Assembly: GCF_002261265.1 (NCBI RefSeq)
Contig: NZ_NEVK01000003.1
Span: 496,001 to 560,000, forward strand
Length of the DNA: 64,000 nt
Reading direction: 5' to 3'
Source: Bordetella genomosp. 7
Lineage (GTDB): Bacteria > Pseudomonadota > Gammaproteobacteria > Burkholderiales > Burkholderiaceae_B
The notes under the pieces were generated by a model that made no database searches, was not told the DNA's origin, and worked only from the letters and a program-made list of their open reading frames with translations. Shown here in pieces: positions 44,037 to 53,462 of this stretch; the first letter of the stretch is position 1, and the number at the start of each line of letters is the position of its first letter. A program made the translations under genes and the position numbers.

Positions 44037-46016
44037 ATGTCCAATACCATCGAATCCGTCCTGGTCGAAAAGCGGGTGTTCCCGCCGTCCCAACGCGCCG
44101 CCGAAGGCGCGCGCATCGACAGCATGGATGCCTACCGCGCGCTCTGCCAAGAGGTCGAACAGGACTTCGACGGGTTCTGGACGCGCATGGCGCGCGAACA
44201 CCTTACCTGGGCCAAGCCCTTCACGCAGGTGCTCGACGAATCGGATGCCCCGTTCTACCGCTGGTTCGGCGACGGCGAGCTCAACGTCTCGGCAAACTGC
44301 CTCGATAAGCACATCAGCAACGGCAACGCCGACAAGACCGCCATCATTTTCGAGGCCGACGACGGCACGGTAGAAAAGGTCACTTACCGCGAATTGCTGG
44401 CGCGCGTGTGCCGCTTCGCCAATGGCCTGAAATCGCTGGGCTACAAAAAGGGCGACCGCGCCATCATCTACATGCCGATGTCGATCCAGGCGGTCGTGTC
44501 CATGCAGGCGTGCGCGCGGCTGGGCATCACGCACTCGGTGGTGTTCGGCGGCTTTTCGGCCAAGAGCCTGCAGGAACGCATCGTCGACGTGGGCGCGTCG
44601 CTGGTCATCACGGCCGACGAGCAGATCCGCGGCGGCCGCCACATCGCGCTGAAGCCTGCGGTCGAAGATGCCATTGCCATGGGCGGATGCGACGCCGTGA
44701 CCAAAATCGTCGTCTACAAGCGCACCGGCGGCAATATTCCCTGGAAAGAGGGCCGCGACCTCTGGATGCACGATGTCGAAGCGGGCCAGCCCGACACCTG
44801 CGAGCCGGTGCCGGTCAATGCCGAGCATCCGCTGTTCATCCTGTATACGTCCGGTTCCACTGGCAAGCCCAAGGGCGTGCAACACGCGTCGGGCGGATAT
44901 CTGCTCTGGGCGCTGATGACGGTGAAATGGACCTTCGACGCCCGCCCCGACGATGTCTACTGGTGCACGGCCGACGTGGGCTGGGTCACGGGCCACACCT
45001 ACATCACCTACGGCCCGCTGGCCGCCGGCCTGACCCAGATCGTCTTCGAGGGCGTGCCCACCTATCCCGATGCCGGCCGGTTCTGGGACATGATCGCCCG
45101 GCACAAGGTCACGACGTTCTACACGGCGCCCACTGCCATCCGCTCGCTGATCAAGGCGTCCGAGGCCACGCCTTCCACGCATCCGCGCAACTACAACCTC
45201 GACAGCCTGCGCATCATCGGCACGGTAGGCGAGCCCATCAACCCCGAGGCCTGGATGTGGTACCACAAGAACGTGGGCCAGGAACGCTGCCCCATTGTCG
45301 ATACCTGGTGGCAGACCGAAACCGGGGGCCACATGATCAACCCGTTGCCGGGGGCCACACCCACCAAGCCGGGCTCGTGCACGCTGCCGTTGCCGGGTAT
45401 CGCCGCCACCGTGGTCGACGAAACGGGAGCCGAGGTCGAACCCGGCAAGGGCGGCTTCCTTGCCATCAAGCGCCCGTGGCCGTCCATGATCCGCGCAGTC
45501 TGGGGCGACCCCGAACGCTTCAAGAAAAGCTATTTCCCGCCTGAACTGCGCGGCTATTACCTCGCCGGCGACGGCGCGCAGCGCGATGCCGACGGCTATT
45601 TCTGGATCATGGGCCGCATCGACGACGTGCTCAATGTGTCCGGCCACCGCCTGGGCACCATGGAAGTCGAATCCGCGCTGGTCTCGCACGAGCTGGTGGC
45701 CGAGGCCGCCGTGGTGGGGCGTCCCGACGACACCACCGGCGAAGCCGTGGTGGCGTTCGTGGTGCTCAAGCGCGCGCGTCCCGAGGGCGACGAGGCGCAA
45801 GCCATCGCCCGGCAGCTGCGCGACTGGGTCGGCAAGGAAATCGGCCCCATTGCCAAGCCCAAGGACATCCGCTTCGGCGACAACCTGCCCAAGACCCGCT
45901 CGGGCAAGATCATGCGTCGCCTGCTGCGCTCCGTGGCCAAGGGGGAAGAAGTCACCCAGGACGTGTCCACGCTGGAAAACCCCGCGATCCTCGACCAGCT
46001 GGCCAAGCAGGTCTGA
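44037..46016 (+). CDS. acs: Acetyl-CoA synthetase
   Basis: The 659-residue AMP-forming enzyme has [20 protein letters not shown], the WWQTETGGH motif and the C-terminal [13 protein letters not shown] with the regulatory lysine. It activates acetate. The ATG follows ACCGGAGACAAGC. It lies 162 bp after the MFS gene; the gap has a CATAAT at 44003-44008 but no well-placed -35. Confidence 0.97.
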   Translation: MSNTIESVLVEKRVFPPSQRAAEGARIDSMDAYRALCQEVEQDFDGFWTRMAREHLTWAKPFTQVLDESDAPFYRWFGDGELNVSANCLDKHISNGNADKTAIIFEADDGTVEKVTYRELLARVCRFANGLKSLGYKKGDRAIIYMPMSIQAVVSMQACARLGITHSVVFGGFSAKSLQERIVDVGASLVITADEQIRGGRHIALKPAVEDAIAMGGCDAVTKIVVYKRTGGNIPWKEGRDLWMHDVEAGQPDTCEPVPVNAEHPLFILYTSGSTGKPKGVQHASGGYLLWALMTVKWTFDARPDDVYWCTADVGWVTGHTYITYGPLAAGLTQIVFEGVPTYPDAGRFWDMIARHKVTTFYTAPTAIRSLIKASEATPSTHPRNYNLDSLRIIGTVGEPINPEAWMWYHKNVGQERCPIVDTWWQTETGGHMINPLPGATPTKPGSCTLPLPGIAATVVDETGAEVEPGKGGFLAIKRPWPSMIRAVWGDPERFKKSYFPPELRGYYLAGDGAQRDADGYFWIMGRIDDVLNVSGHRLGTMEVESALVSHELVAEAAVVGRPDDTTGEAVVAFVVLKRARPEGDEAQAIARQLRDWVGKEIGPIAKPKDIRFGDNLPKTRSGKIMRRLLRSVAKGEEVTQDVSTLENPAILDQLAKQV

Positions 46017-46028
46017 TGTGCCGCCACG

Positions 46029-46063
46029 CAACCCGGCCGTGGCCGCCGGGGGCGGCCGGGTTG
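46029..46063 (+). terminator. Perfect 11-bp hairpin after acs
   Basis: CAACCCGGCCG (46029-46039) pairs exactly with CGGCCGGGTTG (46053-46063). No T-tract follows. Likely 3' end of acs mRNA. Confidence 0.5.
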
Positions 46064-46120
46064 GCGCCTGACCTGGCGCTATGAAGCGCCGCGCGTGGGG
46101 GTAGCAGGCGGGCGTGCGCC

Positions 46121-46999
46121 GTGAGCAGCAGCTACGACCGCAGGGGCCTGGCCCTGATGTTTGCCACCATCGTGGTGTGGGCCGGCAGTTGGGTCGCCAT
46201 GAAATGGGTGGTTCCGTATATCGGTCCGTTCGATTTCGTGGCGGTTCGCTACCTGAGCGGCAGCGCGGTGTTGTTCGCGTTGCTGGCGATGCTGCGCCGC
46301 CCCTTGTCGATGCCGTCGTGGGGGCTGACCCTTTGCACTGGGCTGACCCAGACGGCCGCGTTCCAGTTCTGCGTACAGACCGCGCTGGTCACCGGCGCAG
46401 TAGGCACGGTGTCATTGCTGGCGTACACCATGCCGTTCTGGGTCGTGGTTTTTGCCTGGGCCTTGCTGGGCGATAAGCCGGGGCCGCGCCACTTTGCCGG
46501 ATTTTTTCTTGCTGGGGCGGGGCTGGTGTGTTTCATTGCGCCCTGGGGCGGCATGGGAGACATCGCGGCCGTGCTGTTGGCTGCCGGCGGCGGCCTGTGC
46601 TGGGGCCTGGGCACTGTGCTGTCCAAACGCATGTTCAACCGCCATGCTCCCGACCTGATGACATTCACCGCCTGGCAGATGCTGATGGGCGGGGCCGCCT
46701 CCGTGCCGGTGGCCCTGTGGGCGCCGCAGGCGCCGGTGCAGTGGACGTGGCAGCTGGGCGCTGGCATGCTCTACATTGTGCTGATCGCCACCGCCGCGGG
46801 CTGGCTGCTATGGTTGTCGGTGGTGCGGCGCGTCCCTGCGTCCATCGCCGGCCTGTCCAGCCTGGGCGTGCCCGTGATGGCCACGTTGCTGGCCTGGCTG
46901 ATGCTTGGCGAGCGGCCCGCCGCGGCCGAGATCGGCGGCATGGCGCTGATCCTGGCCGGACTGTGGGTGGTGAGCGGCGTGGGCCGCAAGCCGGCCTGA
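46121..46999 (+). CDS. EamA/DMT-family transporter
   Basis: The 292-residue protein starts with GTG and has ten hydrophobic segments in two EamA repeats (first around LALMFATIVVWAGSWVAMKW, second around LLAAGGGLCWGLGTVLSK). It is probably an exporter or importer of a small metabolite in the inner membrane. Substrate unknown. It starts 104 bp after acs and is followed 43 bp later by the threonine aldolase gene. Confidence 0.88.
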   Translation: MSSSYDRRGLALMFATIVVWAGSWVAMKWVVPYIGPFDFVAVRYLSGSAVLFALLAMLRRPLSMPSWGLTLCTGLTQTAAFQFCVQTALVTGAVGTVSLLAYTMPFWVVVFAWALLGDKPGPRHFAGFFLAGAGLVCFIAPWGGMGDIAAVLLAAGGGLCWGLGTVLSKRMFNRHAPDLMTFTAWQMLMGGAASVPVALWAPQAPVQWTWQLGAGMLYIVLIATAAGWLLWLSVVRRVPASIAGLSSLGVPVMATLLAWLMLGERPAAAEIGGMALILAGLWVVSGVGRKPA

Positions 47000-47042
47000 T
47001 GCCCGCGTGGGCAGGACGTTACTTACTGGTACTGGAGTTCTT

Positions 47043-48050
47043 ATGATCGATTTGCGCAGCGACACCGTCACGCGGCCCACGGCCGGAATGTTGCAGGCCA
47101 TGGCCACTGCTCCGCTGGGCGACGATGTCATGGGCGACGATCCTACGGTGCAGCGTCTGCAGGCGGCGCTGGCAGAGCGCACCGGTAAAGAGGTGGGCCT
47201 GTTCTTCCCGTCGGGCACGCAAAGCAACCTGGCGGCGCTGATGGCGCATTGCGGCCGTGGCGACGAATATCTGGTCGGGCAGCAGGCGCACACGTACAAG
47301 TACGAAGGCGGCGGAGCGGCGGTGCTGGGCAGCATCCAGCCCCAGCCGGTCGAGCACGCGCCCGATGGCACCTTGCCGCTGGACCGGCTGGCCGCCTCGC
47401 TCAAGCCCCACGACGACGCGCATTTTGCGCGTACGCGCCTGCTTGCCCTGGAAAACACTTTCCAGGGCAAGGTGATCCCGCCGGGCTACATCGACCAGGC
47501 GTCTGCCTTTGCCCGCGAGCATGGCCTGGGCCTGCATCTGGATGGCGCGCGCGTGTTCAATGCCGCAGTGGCCTCGCAGCGCCCGGTGCACGAGGTCTGC
47601 GCGCCCTTCGATAGCGTGTCTATTTGCTTTTCCAAGGGCTTGGGTGCGCCGGTCGGGTCGGTGCTGGTGGGCAGCCGCGCGCTGATCGATTCGGCGCGAC
47701 GCTGGCGCAAGGTGCTGGGCGGCGGCATGCGCCAGGCCGGCGTGCTGGCCGCCGCCTGCCTGTATGCGCTGGAGCACCATGTCGAGCGCCTTGCGCAAGA
47801 CCACGACAACGCGCGCCTGCTGGCCGAAGGCCTGGCCGGCATCGATGGCGTGAAGGTGCTGGCGCAGGATACGAACATGGTGTTCGCCGAGTTCACGCGC
47901 GACGCCGAAGCCTTGTCGCGCGCGTTGCACGAGCAGGGCATTCTAGTGCGCGCGGTGTACGGCGGGCCCACCCGGCTGGTCACGCACCTGGATGTCAGCG
48001 CCGACGACATCCGCAAAACGGCGCGGGCGGTGCGAGACTTTTATGCTTGA
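47043..48050 (+). CDS. ltaE: Low-specificity L-threonine aldolase
   Basis: The 335-residue PLP enzyme begins MIDLRSDTVTRPTAGM, the family signature, with HLDGARVFNAAVA and the PLP lysine in SICFSKGLGAPVGSVL. It splits threonine or allo-threonine to glycine and acetaldehyde. The ATG at 47043 is chosen over an upstream open extension without family similarity. The palindromic repeat cluster B begins 14 bp after its stop. Confidence 0.93.
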   Translation: MIDLRSDTVTRPTAGMLQAMATAPLGDDVMGDDPTVQRLQAALAERTGKEVGLFFPSGTQSNLAALMAHCGRGDEYLVGQQAHTYKYEGGGAAVLGSIQPQPVEHAPDGTLPLDRLAASLKPHDDAHFARTRLLALENTFQGKVIPPGYIDQASAFAREHGLGLHLDGARVFNAAVASQRPVHEVCAPFDSVSICFSKGLGAPVGSVLVGSRALIDSARRWRKVLGGGMRQAGVLAAACLYALEHHVERLAQDHDNARLLAEGLAGIDGVKVLAQDTNMVFAEFTRDAEALSRALHEQGILVRAVYGGPTRLVTHLDVSADDIRKTARAVRDFYA

Positions 48051-48413
48051 GCGCTTGATGAGCGGTGTCTGACACCCTACGGGAGTCAGACACCAACGTT
48101 GCAGCGGTGGCCGGCGCATGGGGTATTGCTTGATGGTTCCGGTGTCTGACTCCCGAAGGGTGTCAGACACCAACGTCGGTCAGCCCTTGCTGCCGTTGCC
48201 GGCGAATGGGGCACCTGTTCCGGTGTCTGACACCCTACGGGAGTCAGACACCAACGTCGGTCAGCCTTTGCTGCCGTTGTCGGCGAATGGGGCATCTGTT
48301 CCGGTGTCTGACACCCTTCGGGAGTCAGACACCAACGTCGGTCAGCCTTTGCTGCCGTTGTCGGCGAATGGGGCACCTGTTCCGGTGTCTGACTCCCGAA
48401 GGGTGTCAGACAC
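48051..48413. other. Repeat-filled intergenic region between ltaE and the P450 gene
   Basis: The 363-bp gap between two convergent genes consists almost entirely of the palindromic repeat cluster B. No gene is credible in it; the short open frames are repeat translations. Confidence 0.9.
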
Positions 48414-48414
48414 C
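48064..48414. repeat. Palindromic repeat cluster B, five copies
   Basis: Five 31-bp cores at 48064-48094, 48141-48171, 48222-48252, 48303-48333 and 48384-48414. Outer arms are GGTGTCTGAC and GTCAGACACC; the inner part is ACCC-TAC-GGGA (copies 1, 3), ACCC-TTC-GGGA (copy 4) or TCCC-GAA-GGGT (copies 2, 5). Copies 2 and 5 are the exact reverse complement of copy 4. Spacers of 50 bp between copies 2-5 are near-identical and all in the same orientation, giving an 81-bp period. Confidence 0.97.
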
Positions 48415-49547
48415 TACGACGCCCCAGAGTGTCCGGCACCCCCTGCGAACCCCGCCTTTCCCGCAAAGCGCGGCACACGGGCGTTTGGCAAATTCCAGTA
48501 AGCCAGGCCAGGCAACAGACCTGCGGGCTTCAGGCCGGCGTCCAGCAGGTGGCCTGCGGCGCCTGCCGCGCACGATACCGCAGGGTCGTGGCCGGGGCAG
48601 GCGTGCCGTCCGGCCCCGAAGGTCCATGGCACGTCGCCTTGGGGCGCCAGCGTGCCGGCGGCGGCCAGTACCACCAGTATGGTGGCCCCCGCCGGCACAA
48701 CGTGGCCATCCACCGAAATGTCGTCAGCCACATAGCGTCGCGTATTGTGTATGGGCGGATCGTCTTGCGCGGTGCGCGCCACGATCTGCTTGCAATACTG
48801 CATGTTGCGGCGGGCGGCGACAGCCTGGCCGGGGTTGCGCGCCAGCGCGACCAGCGTATTGCCGATCAGTCCCGCTCCTGCTTCGCACGACTGGAACAAC
48901 AGCCCGACCAGGTTGGCGGCGATGATGGCGGGTTCAACCAGCGCGCTGGACGCGTCGTCCAGCAACTGGCGCAGGGGCGTGCCGCGCGCCGGATTTTGCA
49001 GGTGCCGCAGCATCGCCGACTGCAGCCAGTCTGCCGCGGCGCTGCCCTCGGCCACCTGCGCGGCGTCGGCCGCGGCGCCCAGCGCCCGACGAAACCGCCG
49101 CACGGCCGCGCCATACGCCGGCAAGTCCGCGGCCGCTATTCCCAGCCGCTGCGCCAGCGCGTACACGGGGGCGTCGAACAGGAAGTCGTCCAGGGCCGCG
49201 CTTGTCGTCGGCATGTCGGGCCAGCAGGGCGACAGCACATCGGGCAGGGCGCGTAGATATTGCGACAGCAGCGCCTTGACGACGGTGCGTCCGGCATCGT
49301 CGCGCATGCGCACGAAGCGGCCGAACATCAGGCCTGCCGTCTCGCCGGCGAGCGCCGGCGGCACGGGTTGCTCGGCGGGCCGCACGCGCGCCGCGCCATG
49401 TTCCAGCACCGCGCGAACCGTGGCGGGGGCGCCGGCTATCCACAGGCCGAGCCCGGCGTCGTAATGTAGCGCCCGTTCCGCCAGGCGCCGGTAATAGGGG
49501 TACGGGTCGCTGTGAGTCACAGCTTCGATGGGGTTGGCGGGTTGCAT
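48414..49547 (-). CDS. Cytochrome P450 with an atypical K-helix
   Basis: The 377-residue protein has the heme loop FGAGRHACPG with the thiolate ligand Cys317 and a P450-like C-terminal domain (IHNTRRYVADD, VPAGATILVV). The almost invariant ExxR of the K-helix appears to be replaced by Arg258-Thr-Ala-Gln261. Substrate and redox partners are unknown. The start at 49547 gives MQPANPIEAV, the usual opening; a longer frame is open but not supported. Its stop codon directly borders repeat cluster B. Confidence 0.82.
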   Translation of the reverse strand: MQPANPIEAVTHSDPYPYYRRLAERALHYDAGLGLWIAGAPATVRAVLEHGAARVRPAEQPVPPALAGETAGLMFGRFVRMRDDAGRTVVKALLSQYLRALPDVLSPCWPDMPTTSAALDDFLFDAPVYALAQRLGIAAADLPAYGAAVRRFRRALGAAADAAQVAEGSAAADWLQSAMLRHLQNPARGTPLRQLLDDASSALVEPAIIAANLVGLLFQSCEAGAGLIGNTLVALARNPGQAVAARRNMQYCKQIVARTAQDDPPIHNTRRYVADDISVDGHVVPAGATILVVLAAAGTLAPQGDVPWTFGAGRHACPGHDPAVSCAAGAAGHLLDAGLKPAGLLPGLAYWNLPNARVPRFAGKAGFAGGAGHSGAS

Positions 49548-49610
49548 GGCCCCAGTATGGATGCAGGCCGGGCAAGATGTTTCGACGCAGGCCGAAATGA
49601 CGGCCATTGG

Positions 49611-50441
49611 TCAGGCGAGCAGCGCCGCGTAGCCCTTGCGCGAATCGGGCCATTGCAACGCCAGGCCGCTGGCGCGCAGGCGCGCGTTGCTGAGCCTCTT
49701 GCTTCCTACGTTGGCGGGCGCGGGGCCGTCGCCGGGCTCGGGCGCGCCCGCCATGCTGGCCAGGCACGCGTACAGCTCATGCAGCGGCAAAGGGGTGTCG
49801 TCGCAGCCGATGTAGGTGGGCTGCACTTGCGGCAATGCCAACAGGTGGTCGGCCGCGGCGGCGGCGTCATCGATGTGGATGCGGTTGGCCCAGTGCGGCG
49901 GATGGCGCGGGGCGCGCGCCGTGCCGGCGCGCAGCCGTTCGATCAGTTGCAGCCTGCCCGGCCCGTAAAGGCCTGCCAGGCGCAGGCTGACAGACGGCAC
50001 AGAGTGGGCGGCCAGCCATTGTTCGGTATCGAGCAGGATGCGGCCATTGAAGCCCAACGGGGCGGGCGGGGTGGTCTCGTCCACCCATTCGCCATGATGC
50101 TCGCCGTACACGGCCGTGGATGACACGAACAGGACACGCGTGAGCGCGCCGGCGTCCAGTGCGCCCAGCAGCGCGGGCAGCCCGTCGCGGAATAGCGCCC
50201 GATAGACTGCCGGGTCGCGCGTGCCGGGCGCGGGCAGGTAGGCCACCTGTGTGATGCCGGCCGGCAGGCCGGCCAAGGTGGCCGGCTGCGCAAGGTCGGC
50301 CTGCAGCCACCGGATGCCATCGGCGGCATCGCGCGGCGGATGACGCCGCAGCGCCCAGACCTCGGCCCCGCGCGCCAGCAGGCGGCGCGCCAGGCGCAGG
50401 CCCAGGTCGCCGCAACCCGCCAGAAGGACGCGCTCGGCCAT
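49611..50441 (-). CDS. NAD(P)-dependent SDR/epimerase-family protein (YeeZ-like)
   Basis: The 276-residue protein starts with the nucleotide-binding GCGDLGLRLARRL and has a VSSTAVYGEHHGEWV segment where the Ser and Tyr of an extended SDR would lie. It resembles the E. coli YeeZ group of NAD-dependent sugar-epimerase-like proteins. The substrate is unknown. It lies 6 bp after the ETF-QO gene on the same strand and is probably cotranscribed with it. Confidence 0.82.
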   Translation of the reverse strand: MAERVLLAGCGDLGLRLARRLLARGAEVWALRRHPPRDAADGIRWLQADLAQPATLAGLPAGITQVAYLPAPGTRDPAVYRALFRDGLPALLGALDAGALTRVLFVSSTAVYGEHHGEWVDETTPPAPLGFNGRILLDTEQWLAAHSVPSVSLRLAGLYGPGRLQLIERLRAGTARAPRHPPHWANRIHIDDAAAAADHLLALPQVQPTYIGCDDTPLPLHELYACLASMAGAPEPGDGPAPANVGSKRLSNARLRASGLALQWPDSRKGYAALLA

Positions 50442-50447
50442 GACGGC

Positions 50448-52094
50448 CTACATGCCGCTATAGACGGGGCCTTCTCCGCCCTGCGGGGCTACCCACACGA
50501 TGTTCTGGGTGGGGTCCTTGATGTCGCAGGTTTTGCAGTGCACGCAGTTCTGCGCGTTGATCTGCAGGCGGTCTTCGCCGTGGTCGTCCTTGATGAACTC
50601 ATACACGCCGGCCGGGCAATAGCGCGACTCGGGGCCGCCATACTTGGCCAGGTTGACCGCCACCGGCACGGTGGGGTCTTTCAGCGTCAGGTGGATGGGT
50701 TCGTTTTCATCGTGGTTGGTGTTGGAGATGAACACCGAACTGAGCTTGTCGAACGTCAGCTTGCCATCGGGCTTGGGATAATCGATGCGCGCGCATTCGG
50801 ACGCCGGCTGCAGGCAGGCGTGGTCTGGCTTGGTGCGATGGATGGTCCAGGGGATATTGCCCTTGAGCACCAACTGTTCGATGCCCGTCATGATGGTGGC
50901 AACGGTGCGGCCCTTCTTGAACCATTGCTTGAAGTTGCGCGCCTTGTTCAGTTCGGTATGCAGCCACGACGACTCGAACGCGGCGGGGTAGGCTGCCAGT
51001 TCGTCCTGGCGGCGATCGGCCACCACGGCCTCGAATGCCGCTTCGGCGGCCATCTTGCCGCTTTTGATGGCCGCGTGGCTGCCCTTGATGCGCGACGCGT
51101 TCAGGAAGCCGGCTTCGCAGCCCACCAGTACCCCGCCCGGAAATGCCAGCTTGGGCAGCGACAGCAGGCCGCCCGCCGTGATGGCGCGTGCGCCATAGGC
51201 GATGCGCTTGCCGCCTTCGAAGGTGCCGCGGATGGACGGGTGCGTCTTGTATCGCTGGAATTCATCGAACGGCGACAGCCAGGGGTTGGCGTAGTCCAGG
51301 CCCACCACCATTCCCACCGCCACCTGGTTGTTGTCCAGGTGGTACAGGAACGAGCCGCCGTAGGTGTCGGCATCGAGAGGCCAGCCGGCGGTGTGCACCA
51401 CCAGGCCGGGCTTGGACTGGGCCGGGTCGATTTCCCAGAGTTCTTTCAGGCCGATGCCATACGCCTGGGGATCGCGGCCGTCGTCGAGCTTGAAGCGCTC
51501 GATGAGCTGGCGGCCCAACTGGCCGCGCGAGCCCTCGGCAAATATGGTGTAGCGGGCCAGCAGTTCCATGCCGGGCTGGTAGTGATCGGTGTGCGAGCCG
51601 TCGCGCGCCACGCCCATGTCGCCCGTGGCCACGCCGCGCACGGCGCCGTTTTCGTCATAGAGCACTTCGGCGGCGGCGAAGCCGGGGAAGATCTCCACGC
51701 CGGCGGCCTCGGCCTGTTCGCCCAGCCACTTGACCACGTCGCCCAGGCGCACAATGTAGTTGCCGTGGTTCTGGAAACAGGGCGGCAGCATCCAGCTGGG
51801 GGTGCTGCGCGCGCCGGTGCGGGTCAGGAACAGGAACTGGTCTTGCGTGACGGGCACGTTCAGCGGCGCGCCTTTTTCTTTCCAGTCGGGGATGAGCTCG
51901 GTCAGGGCCAGGGGGTCCATGACGGCGCCCGACAGAATGTGCGCACCGATCTCGGCGCCTTTTTCGAGCACGCAGACGCTAAGTTCGCGATTCTGCTCGG
52001 TGGCCAGTTGCTTCAATCGCAACGCGGCGGCCAGGCCGGCCGGCCCGCCGCCGACCACCACCACGTCATATTCCATCGATTCGCGTTCGGACAT
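50448..52094 (-). CDS. Electron transfer flavoprotein-ubiquinone oxidoreductase
   Basis: The 548-residue protein has the FAD motif VVVVGGGPAGLAAALRLKQL at its N-terminus and the 4Fe-4S cluster cysteines near the C-terminus (NAQNCVHCKTCDIKDP, with a further Cys in SRYCPAGVYEF). It passes electrons from ETF, fed by acyl-CoA and other dehydrogenases, to ubiquinone. The start ATG is at 52094. It is divergent from the thioesterase gene over 113 bp. Confidence 0.95.
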   Translation of the reverse strand: MSERESMEYDVVVVGGGPAGLAAALRLKQLATEQNRELSVCVLEKGAEIGAHILSGAVMDPLALTELIPDWKEKGAPLNVPVTQDQFLFLTRTGARSTPSWMLPPCFQNHGNYIVRLGDVVKWLGEQAEAAGVEIFPGFAAAEVLYDENGAVRGVATGDMGVARDGSHTDHYQPGMELLARYTIFAEGSRGQLGRQLIERFKLDDGRDPQAYGIGLKELWEIDPAQSKPGLVVHTAGWPLDADTYGGSFLYHLDNNQVAVGMVVGLDYANPWLSPFDEFQRYKTHPSIRGTFEGGKRIAYGARAITAGGLLSLPKLAFPGGVLVGCEAGFLNASRIKGSHAAIKSGKMAAEAAFEAVVADRRQDELAAYPAAFESSWLHTELNKARNFKQWFKKGRTVATIMTGIEQLVLKGNIPWTIHRTKPDHACLQPASECARIDYPKPDGKLTFDKLSSVFISNTNHDENEPIHLTLKDPTVPVAVNLAKYGGPESRYCPAGVYEFIKDDHGEDRLQINAQNCVHCKTCDIKDPTQNIVWVAPQGGEGPVYSGM

Positions 52095-52207
52095 TACAGC
52101 GATCCCCTCTATGGTGCTTTCTATTGATGCAAGGAAGTAATATCGTCGATTGTATTGCAGCCGGCCGCCTCCCGCCCCGGGGCGCCGCCCACTGACAGGA
52201 GCCTCCC

Positions 52208-52666
52208 TTGACCCGGGATCACAAACCCGCCCGCATTCTCGAAGTCGGCGATATCCACCAGGCCGACGTGCCCATGCGCTGGGGCGACGCCGATGCCTTC
52301 AATCACATGAACAACACGGTGTACTTCCGCATGATGGAAGAGGCCCGTATCCAGATGCTGCGCGGCGGCGACTGGGAGCCTGCGCCGGGGCACGGGTTCA
52401 TACTGGCCCATGCGTCGTGCGACTTCCTGAAGCCCTTTACCTACCCCAGTACGGTGCGCGTCACTCATCGTGTCACGCGTATCGGCCGTTCCAGCCTCGA
52501 AACCGAAGTGGTGCTTGAAAAAGCGGACGACGATGGCGGCCCCTATGCCCGCGGCCGCACGGTGCTGGTCTGGATGGACTACGAAGCCAATCGCTCGCAG
52601 CCCTGGTCGCCCGGCGTGCTGGAGCAGTTGGGCGCGCGCTGCGCCCCGGCGCGCGCAAGCCGTTAA
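52208..52666 (+). CDS. Hotdog-fold acyl-CoA thioesterase
   Basis: The 152-residue protein has the 4HBT motif RWGDADAFNHMNNTVYFRMMEEAR with Asp27-Asp29 region as catalytic site. The TTG at 52208 is the preferred start because AGGAG lies 6-10 bases upstream. The CoA-transferase genes follow 85 bp later in the same direction, consistent with acyl-CoA turnover. Substrate unknown. Confidence 0.88.
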   Translation: MTRDHKPARILEVGDIHQADVPMRWGDADAFNHMNNTVYFRMMEEARIQMLRGGDWEPAPGHGFILAHASCDFLKPFTYPSTVRVTHRVTRIGRSSLETEVVLEKADDDGGPYARGRTVLVWMDYEANRSQPWSPGVLEQLGARCAPARASR

Positions 52667-52751
52667 AATCGGGCCAAACAAAAAGACAAGCTGGCGCGCC
52701 ACCCCTCGCAGCCGCGCCTTCCAAGAATCCCTATTTCCAGGAGCTGGACAG

Positions 52752-53450
52752 ATGGACAAAGTATATGCAAGCGCTGACGAGGCGCTGGCGGGGGTCGTCG
52801 AAGACGGCCAGATGATCGCCGTGGGCGGCTTCGGCCTGTGCGGCATTCCAGAGGCCCTGATCGCCGCGCTGCGTGATTCCGGCGTCAAGAACCTTACCTG
52901 CATCAGCAATAACGCCGGGGTGGACGGTTTCGGCTTGGGCCAGTTGCTCACCACGCGGCAGATCCGCAAGATGATCGCCTCGTATGTGGGCGAAAACAAA
53001 GAGTTCGAACGCCAGTACCTGGCCGGCGAACTCGAACTGGAATTCACGCCGCAGGGCACGCTGGCCGAAAAGCTGCGCGCCGGCGGCGCAGGCATTCCCG
53101 CATTTTTCACCCGTACCGGCGTGGGCACGATCGTGGCCGACGGCAAAGAACAGCGCGAATTCGACGGCCAGCAGTACGTCATGGAACGTTCGCTGGTGCC
53201 TGATGTGTCGCTGGTCAAGGCCTACATCGCCGACCGCAGCGGCAATCTGGTGTTTCGCAAGACCGCGCGCAACTTCAACCCCAACGTGGCCATGGCGGGC
53301 AAAGTCACGGTGGTCGAGGTCGAGAAGATCGTCGACACCGGCGCGCTCGATCCCGACCAGGTCCACCTGCCCGGTATCTATGTGCACCGCATCGTGCTCA
53401 ACGAGCAACCGGAAAAGCGCATCGAACAACGCACCACTCGCCCGGCCTAA
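52752..53450 (+). CDS. scoA: 3-oxoacid CoA-transferase subunit A
   Basis: The 232-residue protein starts MDKVYASADEALAGV and has GGFGLCGIPE at its N-terminus, the signature of the alpha subunit of succinyl-CoA:3-ketoacid CoA-transferase. It moves CoA from succinyl-CoA to acetoacetate together with subunit B. CCAGGAGCTGG precedes the ATG. Subunit B follows 12 bp later. Confidence 0.94.
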   Translation: MDKVYASADEALAGVVEDGQMIAVGGFGLCGIPEALIAALRDSGVKNLTCISNNAGVDGFGLGQLLTTRQIRKMIASYVGENKEFERQYLAGELELEFTPQGTLAEKLRAGGAGIPAFFTRTGVGTIVADGKEQREFDGQQYVMERSLVPDVSLVKAYIADRSGNLVFRKTARNFNPNVAMAGKVTVVEVEKIVDTGALDPDQVHLPGIYVHRIVLNEQPEKRIEQRTTRPA

Positions 53451-53462
53451 GGAGAACACGAC

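Noticed and set aside
48064-48414. CRISPR-like look: 31-bp repeats with about 50-bp spacers
   Set aside because: The spacers are nearly identical rather than unique, the repeats are full palindromes in mixed orientation, and no cas genes are near.
48118-48501. 127-codon frame translating the repeat cluster
   Set aside because: It encodes only repeated SDTLRESDTNVGQPLL-type peptides from the repeat and has no ribosome site.
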